Source of the DNA: Allolobophora icterica
Taxonomy: Eukaryota; Annelida; Clitellata; Crassiclitellata; Lumbricidae
Assembly (NCBI GenBank): GCA_963556255.1
Contig: OY744613.1
Coordinates: forward strand, 41,271,409 to 41,335,408
Direction: 5' to 3'
DNA length: 64,000 nt
Shown: one piece after another, positions 1 to 12,047 of the stretch
Layout: every line of letters begins with the position of its first letter
Numbering within the stretch: the stretch's first letter is position 1
Notes under the pieces: model-generated
Databases searched by the model: none
The model's input: only the letters and a program-made list of their open reading frames with translations
Told to the model about the DNA's origin: nothing
Program-made: the position numbers and the translations under genes

Positions 1-34
1 GTGAGAGAGAGATAGAGAGATAGAAAGAGAGAGT

Positions 35-119
<85 letters not shown>
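1..119. repeat. (GA)n microsatellite
   Basis: Almost pure GA dinucleotides with a few interruptions near the left edge. A CT-rich tract at about 225-300 gives a loose inverted counterpart. The apparent open frame through it encodes only Arg/Glu and then Leu/Ser-rich low complexity and is not a gene. Nothing else is recognisable up to 590. Confidence 0.95.
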
Positions 120-122
<3 letters not shown>

Positions 123-780
123 ATCGTGCTCCTGCAATTACCGATGAGAATTGAGGCAATCGGAGCGTCGTCAATGCACTTGGCATCCATTAGCTCCGTC
201 TCTCTAATTAGGCCACTCGAACGCACTCTCTCTCCCTTTCTCTTTCTCTGTCTCTCTCTCCCTCTACCTCTGTCTTTCTCTCTCTCACTCTGTCCCTACT
301 TCCACCTCCCTTCGTTCAGCGCCCCCCATCACTTCCATACCCGGGAATAATGGGGCGGAAAGTGGAGGGACGAGGATTAGAAGGAAGGGAAGAACACGAC
401 GGGGGCTGGCCAGTACACGGGGGCTTAGCGAACCACTCGCTTGTAATTATCTGGGATTACAGAAGCAACTCTAGTCGACTGCACCCAAAATACTAAATAT
501 ACTAGTGTATGTATATCTCATCCCTATATATGTATATATACACACAGAGAGAATAATGCTATAGAAAATCATATATACATGTATATTTTTGTGTTATTTT
601 GATATTTATGTATTGGTTAATGCGCGTGTGTTCTGTGGATTTGACGTGTACGTGAGTCTGTGGTGTATGTGTGTTAAGGCGGAGCAGATGGTGCCGTCAT
701 TGGCTTACGGGTTGACAGTGACTTACGTCAGACGAGCCATTAGAGAACGCAGTTGGTTGCATGTATGGGAGGTATACAGG

Positions 781-910
781 GAGACCTACATACACACATA
801 CATACAAATATACATTCACATATACATACCTACACACATAAATACATGCATTAACACATACACACATACATACATTCATTCCTAAATAAATACATTCATA
901 CGTACATAAA
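781..910. repeat. degenerate (ACAT)n array, left part
   Basis: Tetranucleotide ACAT/ATAC repeats with substitutions. The array is interrupted by the MITE at 911-1525 and continues beyond it. Confidence 0.9.
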
Positions 911-1525
911 TGTGACTTGCTCTGGCAAAAGGAGGCGGAAGTCGCCAATGATAAAACAGAGAAATTAGCCAAAACACTAATCAGGTGTAAATTTTTCAAT
1001 AATCGGTTTTTTGCATATATCAATAAATAAGATCTTATATTATATGAAAAAAGTATTGATTCAATAATATTTCACCTATTTCATGACAAATTTAATAAGT
1101 TTGTGTGATTGATAAAAATTATCCGGGAATTTAAAATAATTTTTGGGACCGGTTTCAAAAGTATTTTTTGGCCTTCAGTCTGTTAGGAATACCATTATGT
1201 AATACGTCATTTCAAAGCTTATGCATTCCTCTTGCTAAAAATAGCCTCATTTGGCGGTATCTCATAGTGATTTCCATAGATTTAAGCTTAAAAACACTGA
1301 AAATTTGCCATTTCTGTTTATTTGTATTAAGATTTGCATGCGTTTTTCTCGAAATTGTACTTCCAAGTACCAAAACATTCTAAAATTCATATCTCTGGAA
1401 CCAATAAAAATAGAATAATAATTTTGTCAACATTTTAAACAGAAATTATTATTTATCATTTTAAGACCAAAATATACAAAACTAATTTTTTTGACAACAG
1501 CCTCCTTTTGCCAGAGCAAGTCACA
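911..1525. mobile_element. 615-bp MITE with exact 26-bp TIRs
   Basis: Positions 911-936 are the exact reverse complement of 1500-1525 (outermost bases TGTGACTTGCTCTGG). The element splits an ACAT microsatellite. The interior is AT-rich with no coding potential. A target duplication cannot be assigned because the flanks are simple repeat; a TA duplication is not present. The superfamily is unknown. Confidence 0.75.
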
Positions 1526-1835
1526 AATACATTCATAAATACATACATATATAAATACACTCATGCATACATAAATACATACATACATACATACATACAT
1601 AAATACATACATACACACATACATACATTCATACATACATACATACATACATTCATTCATACTTTCAGACATACATACATAAATACATACATACATATAT
1701 AAATACATTCATGCATACATAAATACATACATACATACATACATACATACATTCATGCACACATACATAAATGCATGCATCCATCCATACATACATGCAC
1801 ACATTCATACATAAATAAATAAATACATAAAAAAG
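1526..1835. repeat. (ACAT)n array, right part
   Basis: This is the continuation of the ACAT array after the MITE, with frequent ATTC and ATGC variants. Frames running through it (Tyr/Ile/His or Met/Tyr/Val/Cys repeats) are artefacts of the microsatellite. Confidence 0.9.
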
Positions 1836-2765
1836 AGACAGACTGACACAGATCAAGAGAGACAGACTGACAGATTCTGACAGACGCAAAGGCGGATTTT
1901 GCTATTATGCGTCTTAGTGTCTTAGTGACAGAAACCGGTCAACAGATGTCGACACCTTCTTGCACTTGGCGACTGAGCTGACGTAATTAGTGTTCAAGAC
2001 CAGCACATGAAACAGCGTCACCATCATCATCATCACCATCATCATCATCATGAGGCAGGCAACCAACTGCTCTCTCTAATGGTTCATCTGACGTAATTCA
2101 ATGTCAACCGACCCTTAAGCCAATGAAGGCACCATCTGCTCCGCCTTAAATAAACAAACACACCGCAGACTCACGGACAAGTCAAACAGATGGAACGCAC
2201 ACGTACAAGCACCGACACACGTATTAAATAACACCTAATATCTTAGTAAATATATATCCCAAAATAGCACACAGTTATTATAATCATTATCATCGTCATC
2301 CAAGTCTCTTCTGGTAGTTGTCTTTGCTTTCTCTATTAATATACTGCAGTTACTTTGTCACTGTTTAACTAAGAATTTAAGTTTCCTACAAACACTTCAA
2401 TAAAAGGTTTTAGGTGAAATCGTTCAGTGATCAGGCAAAGGCATAACAAGCAAATACAGATATCTTCAGATAGTAATGTGTAATTGTAATCTGATTTTTA
2501 TAAAACGCCACTAAAAACTCATTAGTGCCGACCCCGACTCGAACCAGTGAAATTACTGTTGAATAATACAAACTTCAGGTACTTGCGAAACTGTGGAAGG
2601 GACAAACTGAGGAGCTCAAGCCGCAGCTCCCAAGAAAGGCGATTCCAGTTGGTGAGTCCAACATACATAGGCAAAGCTTCTGGACTGATTTGTAGCAGTA
2701 AACGTATACGAAGGAACAGTCAGGAGTCCATGCGTGGGCAGCCACAGAACGGTGCCACAATTCGG

Positions 2766-2960
2766 GACAGAGGAGACTAAATGGTTAGTCTAGTGGTTAG
2801 GATGCTCGACTATTAATCCATAGGTCGGTTGTTCAAATTCTTCATCAGCAGGACAGAAAGATGTTTCGTGAATTTTGTTTCACTTGCGTCTCCTAGAAAC
2901 CTCACCTGAAGAATGAGTAAACTGACCGCGCACTGTCAGAGCGAAGAATGAACAGCAACG
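2766..2960 (+). mobile_element. tRNA-headed SINE-like fragment
   Basis: An RNA polymerase III type A box (TAGTCTAGTGG, 2786-2796) is followed at tRNA spacing by a B-box-like TTGTTCAAATTC (2829-2840). The anticodon-loop region reads CTATTAA, like an Asn tRNA, but the stems do not pair well. The sequence continues for about 120 bp past the B box without a clear tail. It is best read as the head of a decayed SINE and not a functional tRNA gene. Confidence 0.5.
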
Positions 2961-3084
2961 AAGGGGAAAGAATTGTTCACCCGCACAATTATTAGGCCTA
3001 CTATTCCTCTTTTGTGATTCTTCTTTTTCTTCTCTTCCTCCGCATTTCCACCTCTACCTCCTTCTCCTCCACCTCTTATTTTAA

Positions 3085-3187
3085 TTGCTTTTCTTCTTCT
3101 TTTTCGTTTTCTTCTTTTTCTTCTTTTTCTTCTTTTTCTTCTTTTTCTTCTTCTTCTTCTTCTTCTTCTTCTTCTTCTTCTTCGTCT

Positions 3188-3237
<50 letters not shown>

Positions 3238-3325
3238 TTCTTCTTCTTCTTCTTCTTCTTCTTCTTCTTCTTCTTCTTCTTCTTCGTCTTCGTCTTCGTC
3301 TTCGTCTTCGTCTTCGTCTTCGTCT

Positions 3326-3363
<38 letters not shown>

Positions 3364-3500
3364 TTCTTCTTCTTCTTCTTCTTCTTCTTCTTCTTCTTCT
3401 TCTTCCTCCTCCTCCTCCTCCTCCTCCTCCTCCTCCTCCTCCTATTCTTCTTCTTCTTCTTCGTCTTGTTCTTCTTCTGCTTCTTCTTCTCCTTCTTACA
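3085..3500. repeat. compound (TTC)n / (GTCCTC)n / (GTCTTC)n array
   Basis: A 400-bp pyrimidine-rich array built from homogeneous blocks: CTTTTT hexamers, TTC, GTCCTC, TTC, GTCTTC, GTCCTC, TTC and finally TCC. All are 3- or 6-bp units kept in one register, so two frames stay open as poly-Ser and poly-Phe/Val/Leu. Composition and lack of any flanking gene structure argue against a real protein. Confidence 0.95.
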
Positions 3501-5170
3501 TCATCGACCGGTTTCTTCGACTGTTCTCGATCCGCTCTTGTTCTTCCGGCGGATGGCAGTCATCGCCAGCGGTGGTCTGACCAGGTGTTTACTCTCGGCA
3601 GGTGCCCGTTCCCCAGCCGTCGTTCGCAGCCGTCAGTCAACGCTGGCCCAACACAGACAGGCGATCATTTCCTCCTCCGTCGTTGTTTAAATTGGTTCTG
3701 GCACTTACTGTCTAAACAGAAACTGAAATCGAAGCCGAGGGAGTTATTCGCCAACCGCGAAAACAAAGACTCGTGTTGCACAAACTTCACAGAGATTAAC
3801 AAACAGACGAGACGAAGGTAGACTCACCTTAGCGTGGATCGAACGCTCAACCACACAACGTGTCTAGTAACAGTTTACATGTTCTCAAAAGAAACCACCG
3901 TGGCAGAATTGTAGTTGTAATTAGTAACTTCTATAGCGTCGACATTTAATGCAAATGGCATCAGACAATGGTGCATCAAAACAAAGCCATGATTAAATCT
4001 ATATGCAGAAGATCCGTCCGATAACAGAGGGAAAGAAAGTGAAAATAGCTACACATCATCAAGGCATGGTGAAGAAAAAGAACAAGAAGAACAAGAAAAT
4101 ATAGAAATAGAAAAAGAACAAGAACAAGAACCAGAAGAGAAAAGATGTAACTTAATCTACCCGGATGGGCAGCCTTAGGTATGAAGCATTGGCAACTTCA
4201 ATTTTCTTAGCATCTTTACATATGAGATCGGGTTACCTGCAGCCATTTCCCTCACCACGTGATCTTCCCTATAACAGCTTGCGGTCAGTTTACCCATCAT
4301 TATAGATGCGTTGCAACTGTAACTGTTGTCGAAATCTCAGTACAAATTCTGGATTTAAACGCTAACCACTGACGATAAGGGTGATAATGTTCAGGTATGA
4401 ATTCCTTGAGGGGTGTGTTCAGCCCTTTTCCCGTTGTGTGGGAGGAATTGTTTAATTTAATGATGTAATGTAACAATATAGGCTATTATAGGCCTTGGCG
4501 ACCATTGGAGGTAATTAGGTACAATAATCTGACAGTAACGGCAGTAGATTTGACACACAATGTGTCTGTGAAGTAACAACATCCACATTAACAGGTGCTT
4601 TTAATAGACTAACGTATTATGTAATGCCAAGTCAATTTCATAAATTTTGCAGCGCCTTGAAAATCCCGAGTCACTGAGTCAGTAAAACAAAAATGTTCGC
4701 CTGCGTTTTTATTTTCAGAAAATTGGCCAATGAACCTGTGTTCGGATAGTTCACTGTTTCATAAAATTTATAACCTTATAGCAGTTGTACGAAGCAGTTG
4801 CCATTTTTGTCAGTCTGGATGTTTAGGTGTTTAGTTGGAAAGCGGTTGATATTAAAAACGACTAATAATCCATTTTCTGTGGTACAAAGCAGTAAGATTG
4901 TTGCATAAGACCAGAATGCGTCTGGAAAATTGCAGATTATGGCTCTTTCTTCAGACTCCTTTCCAGCTACGCTCTCTTCCCGTATTGACGCTTTAACCAG
5001 GAGCGTGTACCGTAATGTATGGAAAACTAATCCCTCTCGTCGTTAAAGGGCTAAGGTGCACGTCCACATACATGTATAGAGCAGTTAAATCCCTACATAT
5101 CCATGTTCACAGCTCTTTCGGGGTATTCTTACACTGCGAAATATCAAATACTCAGATTATAAAAAATACG
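3501..5170. other. no recognisable gene
   Basis: Unique-looking AT-rich sequence. An A/G-rich stretch at about 4060-4145 (AAGAACAAG-type repeats) is the only structure seen. No long frame, splice pattern or transposon end was found. Confidence 0.6.
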
Positions 5171-5174
5171 TAGA

Positions 5175-5430
5175 CATATAGACTCATATACACATACATA
5201 CATACAAACACATACATACATACATACATGATTTCATACACACATACACACCTACATACAAGCACACATACATGCATACATGCATTAATTATGTTAGTCA
5301 TACATACATATTACGTACATGTACATGCATACAGAGATACATATTTGAACGCACACATGAGTAACCATATACACGTGTGCATGCATACATACAGACATGC
5401 ACACACACACACACATGCATGCATACGCTA
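5175..5430. repeat. degenerate (ACAT)/(CA) array
   Basis: Mixed ACAT, ATGC and CA repeats ending in a short (CA)n tract near 5400-5416. Downstream to 5780 is unique sequence without a convincing gene. Confidence 0.85.
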
Positions 5431-5779
5431 ACATAAACACAAGTAGTGTCTGGTGTTGGAAGGCACTGTTGAAAAGAATGCAGAGGAGATGATCGGAAGA
5501 ATGTGGCGTTGGGTCTTGTCTGATGCGCCGCGTGAGACAAACGTATAAGCCAGGCATCCAAACACACGAATGCCAGTTGCAACCGGTTTCCCATGGAGAG
5601 ACAGTGGATGGGAGACGATCAAAGCGGAACAAAACAGAACAAATAGATGCAGAACAGAGATTATCATTCCACGGCCGAATGGAACGGAATACAATCGAAG
5701 AAAAAGCCATGGACACAGAATAAAGGAGACCAGAGAAAAATAAAAAAAGCATAGAGATGAGGAACACGGAGAGGAAGCG

Positions 5780-5930
5780 GACGCTGGAAGAGAAGAAGGA
5801 GAAGAAGAAGAAAAAGGAGGAGGAGGAGGAGGAGGAGGAGAACAGAGGAAGAAGAAGGAGCAGAACAAGAAGAAATATAAAAGCACGAAGAAGAACAAGA
5901 CAATGAGCAAAAATACAAAAAGGAAAAAAA
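5780..5930. repeat. purine-rich GAA/GGA tract
   Basis: GAAGAAGGA units followed by eight GGA units at about 5815-5840, then a degenerate AAG-rich stretch. It is strongly strand-asymmetric (purine on the plus strand) and opposite in sense to the pyrimidine array at 6086. Confidence 0.85.
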
Positions 5931-6085
5931 TCAGATAACGAAGAGGAATCAACATTAGGCAGAATACTGCCTAATGTTTTTTCTGAAAACTTTATAACGC
6001 CGTTTCTTCATAACTTACACAATCATTTCAAACTGAAACCTTGACACAATCGACATTCAACAGTTCACCTGCGACGTTCTGTATT

Positions 6086-6480
<395 letters not shown>

Positions 6481-7157
6481 CTTTTTCTACCTCTTCTCCT
6501 CTTACCTCTGATTTCTGTGCCTTTTCTCCTTCAGCTTCATCTTCGTTCCCCGTTCTTCCTCTTCCTCTTCCTCGTATTAATAACCTTATGCACCTCAGCA
6601 TCTCTTTCTTCTTCCTCCGTCTTGTCTGCATGTCTTACTTTACCCTTACAGCTTCTGTCGCCCGCATATAGGCCTTTAGAATAGGTGGGTTGATTAAGTC
6701 ACTTAAGTCGTCACTTGCTCCAAATTATCGTTGCATTAAATGCGATAAACATCTGATCATTACGTCTTCTCGTCCTTTCCGGCATCTGTGGGGAAGTGTT
6801 TTTTCTATTAACTGTGCTGGTTCCCTGCTGTACAGAAAATCCGATCGGCGAACAGAAGGACTTCAGATGCGAACTAGGCGACCAGTCTGCGCACGATTAG
6901 AAAATGGCTGACTGTGGCCGGAGCTGAAATGATTTACACAAACAATTCGACATTAAACGAAGCTTATTAGTCGAGCGATCAGCAGACGCACGGAGCAACC
7001 GATTGCCAGACCAACCCCGCAAGGGAGGCGGCGGCGTAGGGAGGGTGTTATGTAACATAGATGGGCGGAGGGAGATTTAAAGGGAGTATGGAAAGGAAAA
7101 TGTCTTCCTTCAGGCAGACGCCCTGGCGCCTTTCGTCCATTAAACTCCGAAGGATTG

Positions 7158-7546
7158 TTAAAGCCCTAGGTTTTAGGTTTGGCGGTTTCCCTCGTAGAAT
7201 GAAGTGACCAACGACTGTAGGCGGTTCAAGTAAGCATCTGTCGGCCAATGGGCGTTGATTTCATTTTGGTTTACACATCTTACAAGCATAGGCTGCTGAA
7301 TTTAATTATATGCATAGCCTAGGCAACATCGTCCGCTTTGTGGAATGGAGGCGAGGCGCAGGGACGGTCGGTCGATCGGTGGTAGCCCCCACCCTAGGCC
7401 CTTCACCCTCCCTCTGGCCCTCTAGCGGTCGGACGGATGGATGGAGATGCATCGCTAGGGCAGACTAGACCCGACAGGGCATACCCCGTACAGGCCCTAC
7501 CTCGATCAATTGACCACTTGTATATATATAACCGAGCTGTGGGTCG
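7158..7546 (+). repeat. left TIR of the Kolobok-like element
   Basis: This arm pairs with 12048-12356. The first 270 bp appear identical. After the shared CCCTCTGGCC the left arm has about 75 extra bases, and pairing then resumes at GATCAATTGACCACTTG through the TATA-like stretch to GGGTCG at 7546. Confidence 0.85.
7521..7530 (+). promoter_or_regulatory. TATA-like motif in the left TIR
   Basis: TATATATATA followed by ACCGAGCTGTGGG lies about 210 bp upstream of the accessory gene ATG. The same motif sits at the equivalent place in the right arm. This placement suggests each arm carries the promoter for the gene it faces; that is inference from position and not a demonstrated promoter. Confidence 0.45.
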
Positions 7547-7737
7547 ACTAATTTGTGTATACGAAAGCCAGGTAAGCTGGCTAGAGGTCATACCTGTACT
7601 TCTAGAATGTATACAAGTTGTTCCAATTATCCAAATTTACCCCCCCATACACTCATATTACTATGGAGTTCATTGCTATGAAGATACTTACAGGGTTGAG
7701 AAACAAGTCTGTAGTTTCTATATGCGATTAGATTGCC

Positions 7738-7853
7738 ATGAACAAATACGAACTTACTATTGTGGTAGATGGCGATCAAGAGGAAGCCATACGGGCATTT
7801 TTTGCTCACAACAACTGGAATTTTGAAAAAATTGGTAATTATGAAGACGATGC

Positions 7854-7899
<46 letters not shown>

Positions 7900-8807
7900 T
7901 GAAATTGTATAAATTGTTTTGTGTGGTGAACCCTGTACAAGTAGGCCCTATTGTTCTTCAGGTAGCGCTATACGTGCGCAAATAAGATTGAACTAAGATT
8001 TATAAATATTAAATTAAATTGCATTTATTATCCTTGCAAATATTTAGCTCAAACCATGCTATAGAAATACATAGTAATAATAACATCAGCAATGTTAGTA
8101 TAATGACAACTGATGTGAACAGCAGTAACAGCAGTAATGATAATAAATGGCCAATTAAAAATGTAATTATTAAAATTACCATGATTATTATTATTACGAT
8201 ATGTAATAAGACAATAAACATATGCATAACCCAGCTAAGCTGTCGTTCAAGTCAAGTCGAAAGAGCTAATTGTATGTTGATGACATTATAAATATATCTC
8301 CAACCAATCGAAACTGCCTTTGTTCCAATTGCAGAGTTGGAACCACCAAAGAGAAGAAAATCTTGTATGGATGCCGCTTCGAAGGAGGTCTTGGTCGCGT
8401 CCAATGGAAATAGTACAGAGTCAGAAATTGAGGCTCAAAACAGTCATGACATTCAAGTGTCAGCTGATCATTTGCAGCTGCAGGGTGAAAATCATCAATC
8501 GGAAGGCGCCTGTCCTCTTTGTTTTCTCTCTCCGTGCGTGGGTTCTGCATCTCCAGGTTGGCTTGGCGGAGGACAAGCAGCGCATGCAGCTAACAGTCCA
8601 ATACGAAGAGTAATTTATGGAAAATATTGGAAGATCATTTGCAACTTGGGTGGGTGGACGAGCCCATTATATCTGGCCAAGAAACTAACGGAATCGAACG
8701 GTGTACTTCACATGCGGGAAATAATGCCAGATTGCGTAGTGCGAAAAGTGAGATCGTTGTATCCGAATCCAACAGGCACGCCTTACATGGGCCACAAGTG
8801 GGAGTAA
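7738..8807 (+). CDS. accessory protein of the Kolobok-like element (two exons, 189 aa)
   Basis: Exon 1 (7738-7834, 97 nt) starts MNKYELTIVVDG and ends at a GTAATT donor. Exon 2 (8335-8807, 473 nt) follows a good acceptor (TTTGTTCCAATTGCAG). The phase-1 join makes one 189-codon frame reading FEKI-E-LEPPKRRKSC across the junction. The N-terminal part is acidic. The C-terminal half has a Cys cluster (CPLCFLSPC, about residues 92-100), an aromatic region with KYWK and GGW, and a closing block MPDCVVRKVRSLYPNP then PYMGHKW. From memory this layout resembles small conserved proteins found with Kolobok-like transposases in aquatic animals, and loosely the zinc-binding C-terminal domain of P2X7 receptors; that link is tentative. 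The 500-bp intron holds a (TA)n tract. Function is unknown; a DNA- or protein-binding partner of the transposase is a guess. Confidence 0.7.
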
Positions 8808-9725
8808 CATTGATACTTTGGATAATTCGCCGGACTTTGTTTAGACAGAGAGATTTTTATTGTACACTTACTTTCTGACATAAAGCAGAATTTTATCGAT
8901 TGTGAGCTGCTTATGTACACCTGTCATAGCTAATTCAATGTAACATAACATTCCCCCATTTTAAATTTATATAGCGCCTCTTCAAGATTCCTACTCAGAG
9001 GTGGATTTAAACCTGAATTGCCCTCAATTGCTCGGCGCCACACGAAAACCACGTTACGGAGACTAGGTTTTTCATAAGTGCTATGTCAAATCAATTTTGC
9101 AATGGCCACAGTCCCTTGTCCGTTCAATCTTCTTTTTTTCTTGCTTGGATTAGGACCTCGTTGAGGGGGGGTAAGCCACAGATTCATTTTTATACAGATT
9201 GGAGCATCTTGTTACAGATCGGATGCCCTTCGTGGCATCAACCACAGTTTTCCGCTGTGGACCTAGTCTTGGTGATGAACACATGCCCGCTAGGCAGAGG
9301 GTCATCAGGCTTATTTAAATTGAGTCATGTGCTCCCATGTCACAAGGCTGTTATTGGATATTTGCAGCTTTTAGTTGTCAAGCAAAATGCCACTCTTTTT
9401 CTACAGTGTGCCCTACTAGCCTTGCCGCTGTTGGTCCGCGACTGCTTATTCGTCAGATATAACCCTGCTTATTTCGCAGCTGACCTCTATTTCTAGAGGT
9501 CGTTCCACTATCCGCCACCTGTGGACGCGTGTGATAGCAGTCAGCTCTGCCACACATCAGCTCTGCCACACATCTCTCTGTCCTATGCCAGGCCAAAATC
9601 CGGGGAGGTCAAGCAGAGTAGACAGCAGAATGCTAAGGTGGTTATGTGTAATGACGGTTGATGGTTATGTAGCACTGATATGTTTGATTTTAGTGTATCA
9701 TACAATATTGTCACAGCTCTTACGG
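8808..9725. other. spacer between the two convergent transposon genes
   Basis: No coding frame is supported. A short segment at about 8970-9020 (TTTATATAGCGCCTC ... CTACTCAGAGG) resembles the shared SINE/LINE 3'-end sequence seen at 36664, 58960 and 59510. Two GCTCTGCCACACATC direct repeats occur near 9543-9574. Confidence 0.5.
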
Positions 9726-11609
9726 TTATTCTACTGTGTAGGGTGCATTGCTTTCATTTGAAAAGCTCTCACTGTCTCCTAATTGGTCGTCATCGGATTC
9801 GTCCGAAGAGATTTCACTCTGGCAGGTCTCCTTATCTGCAGAAGTTTCTGTCACAGACTCCGATATTGCTTTAGATGCTGACCACACGGCAATGTACAAA
9901 TTCCAAATGTTCTCAACAAATACGTAGGTCTTGCGCCGATACACTTTTTTCCCGATTTGGCGACGTGGGTTTTTCGAACGAACAGTCGTGCATATAGACG
10001 TGTATGGTCTGTCGACGTGTTCGTTCCAGTCCAAGACAGCCAGATTGCTCCGCAGCTCGTACATTAAATTCCCGTAGTGTATCCGTTTATCCAGATAGAT
10101 CAGACAAACGTTATTAAAACTTTCCACATAAAATGTGTCGTGGCCTTTGACATAATCTTCAGCGTGCTTGTACACTACCAACGACCGAAGAAAGTCCTGG
10201 AGCATTGTAATTGCAGCCTCATTTGAAACAATTCGAACTTCAATCATATGCCCCGGCTCTTTGCAGTGGGAAGTTTCATGGCACTTGCTGTGGTTGTTCT
10301 GAAAATGAGGGATGCATGATTCTATGAGCTTACGCAGGGTTTGGGCATCTCCATTGCAATTGTCCATACACCAATAGACGTGGTTTCGAATGGCAGCACC
10401 CTTGTCAGAAAGCTCGGGATGCCATGTTTTTCCAATGTTTTTTTGTGCTCCTTGCCCAATTTTTTTCACCCCGGCTGTTATAGGACGGGTGCAGTGCCAG
10501 CGGTCATTGGAATTCCTGGCTTGCTTCCTCTCACGTAGGCGCTTGTTGATTGTCATGTTTCGATCATGCACATGATGGGCAACTTTAATGTTGCTGAGAT
10601 CCAGGCTCTCGTACATCCTGTCGAATCCCACTGCCTCGTGACGCTGTGAACAGTTATCATCATTCCCGTTAATGTGTTGAATATCAACGACTTTGTGAGT
10701 TTTCAACCCGATAGCAACATGGTCGGTGTGATAACTATTTCGTCTACAATGATGTCGTGCGTCAGTCATTATAGAGATAGCTCCATCAGGCGACAGTGAA
10801 GACTCCTGCGCTCTAGCGCCAAATATAGATTGCTTTCGCAGGTTCTCAGAAATGGCACTAAATGTAACCATATTCCTCCTGCGGAAAAGGTCTGACAATA
10901 GTCCAAACCGACTGAAGTCGCTAAAGCGCTCGTACTGTATGGGTGTCATACCAGAGGCCAGGTAGCTCAACATCACTCGGTGGTTGACTTCAAATTCCTT
11001 CCGCTCGCTGTCTATTGTGGATGAGGAACTCCACTGAAAGGAGTGTTTTTTCGCACACTCCATATCCACCGACAGCACATGACCACTGTGTGTCCATGAC
11101 TTCACTGAATACGGCGTCACACATGTGGATGAATGTTGTGAGATTGTGTCGATCAACTGGGCAATGCTGGAGCACTGCCCAACAAAATTCTCATGTGCAG
11201 TCTCCAAAGCTGTTGCTGGAGCTGCTGATATTGCTGCTGTGACAGATGCTGGATCAGTCAGTGAAGTTGATTCACTTACTTCTTCCGTGACTGAAGACAT
11301 CGTGAGTGTCTGCTGCGGATGTTGAGTTGCAGAAGAGAGCTTATTGGTGTCAACATCCATTATGACTTTCACCAGAACTTCTCTCAAACTTTTTACTCCC
11401 AACGCCAAGCGAATGTCCTCACATTTTTGCTCAAATTTAAGTTTATCACTGTCGGTTGTAAAAGTTAATTCAAAATGTTTCCTTACAGAAACGTAAGGGT
11501 AGCTATAACTCTTGGTAGATCCATCAGACAACCGTTTTTTAAATGTTCGCATGTTGCCAACTGCAACACCTGAAGTCGGTGTCGTTGGTACAGCGTAGTC
11601 TCCATCCAT
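9726..11609 (-). CDS. Kolobok-like DDE transposase, 627 aa
   Basis: A single uninterrupted frame from ATG at 11609 (context AAAGATGG). It would cut and join the ends of the surrounding TTAA-flanked element. The putative catalytic core runs from about residue 280 to 535: first acidic residue in MTDARHH (D283), second in HVHDRN (D349), an NDRWH block at 368-372, a CNGDAQTLR block at 418-426, and the glutamate in FYVESFNN (E496). KRIHY and LAVLDWNEH follow. These spacings and the WH, CNGDA, E-S-F and LA-LD-N blocks match what I recall of Kolobok-superfamily proteins. No THAP zinc finger is visible at the N terminus, unlike some Kolobok groups. The first 270 residues are a Ser/Thr-rich linker and unassigned sequence, and the tail is acidic. 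No frameshift or stop is seen, so it may be active. Confidence 0.8.
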   Translation of the reverse strand: MDGDYAVPTTPTSGVAVGNMRTFKKRLSDGSTKSYSYPYVSVRKHFELTFTTDSDKLKFEQKCEDIRLALGVKSLREVLVKVIMDVDTNKLSSATQHPQQTLTMSSVTEEVSESTSLTDPASVTAAISAAPATALETAHENFVGQCSSIAQLIDTISQHSSTCVTPYSVKSWTHSGHVLSVDMECAKKHSFQWSSSSTIDSERKEFEVNHRVMLSYLASGMTPIQYERFSDFSRFGLLSDLFRRRNMVTFSAISENLRKQSIFGARAQESSLSPDGAISIMTDARHHCRRNSYHTDHVAIGLKTHKVVDIQHINGNDDNCSQRHEAVGFDRMYESLDLSNIKVAHHVHDRNMTINKRLRERKQARNSNDRWHCTRPITAGVKKIGQGAQKNIGKTWHPELSDKGAAIRNHVYWCMDNCNGDAQTLRKLIESCIPHFQNNHSKCHETSHCKEPGHMIEVRIVSNEAAITMLQDFLRSLVVYKHAEDYVKGHDTFYVESFNNVCLIYLDKRIHYGNLMYELRSNLAVLDWNEHVDRPYTSICTTVRSKNPRRQIGKKVYRRKTYVFVENIWNLYIAVWSASKAISESVTETSADKETCQSEISSDESDDDQLGDSESFSNESNAPYTVE

Positions 11610-12047
11610 CTTTGGAAATAGTTCGATATAATGATACTAATATATGTCCACTAACGAAATACAATGTTATACTACTATAAGGTCCACTACTGAAATAAGA
11701 TAATAATATAATATACAGACACGAGATATAAGCTGTATCGACTATGCGATTTAAAATGGCTATGAAGTGAAGAAATTACGAAGCTCAACTCTGCTGCAGC
11801 GAAATTCAAACTAGAATGAGTACTGCAAACCAAGACTCAATTGTGAAAGGACATTTCCTAAGTTCATTTCCTAAGTTCATTAGCATAATTTGGCATGTGA
11901 CCTAGTCTCTCTTCCTTAGGCTGTATATTAGCATCTGATACTGGTGCAAATTCTTAGAATATGAAATACAGCTTATTGTCTTTAGTGTTCCGGGTATAAT
12001 AAGGCAACGGTGACAGCATCAACAGCTGGCATTTATATACAGGTTTA

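Larger units (their letters stand above)
591..2234. mobile_element. TIR element with about 170-bp imperfect inverted arms, enclosing ACAT arrays
   Basis: The left arm (591-760) is an imperfect reverse complement of the right arm (2059-2234). The best core is the stretch around 680-760, including GGCGGAGCAGATGGTGCC, which pairs with 2059-2150. The interior holds (ACAT)n tracts at 781-910 and 1526-1835, a nested MITE at 911-1525, and a CAT-rich tract at 2019-2052. There is no transposase frame, so this looks like a non-autonomous foldback or TIR element. I could not fix a target-site duplication. Confidence 0.6.

Noticed and set aside
33..350. Arg-Glu repeat frame
   Set aside because: GA dinucleotide repeat translated; nothing outside the repeat supports coding.
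2786..2840. Possible tRNA-Asn gene
   Set aside because: A and B boxes are present but acceptor and anticodon stems do not pair; a SINE head explains it better.
3014..3690. Open frames of 188-201 codons (poly-Ser, poly-Phe/Val/Leu)
   Set aside because: They exist only because the 3-bp and 6-bp microsatellite keeps register; there is no conserved domain, no splice context and no composition like a real protein.
9083..9496. 137-codon plus-strand frame inside the Kolobok-like element
   Set aside because: No recognisable motif, lies in the spacer between the convergent genes, and no splice or start context makes it convincing.
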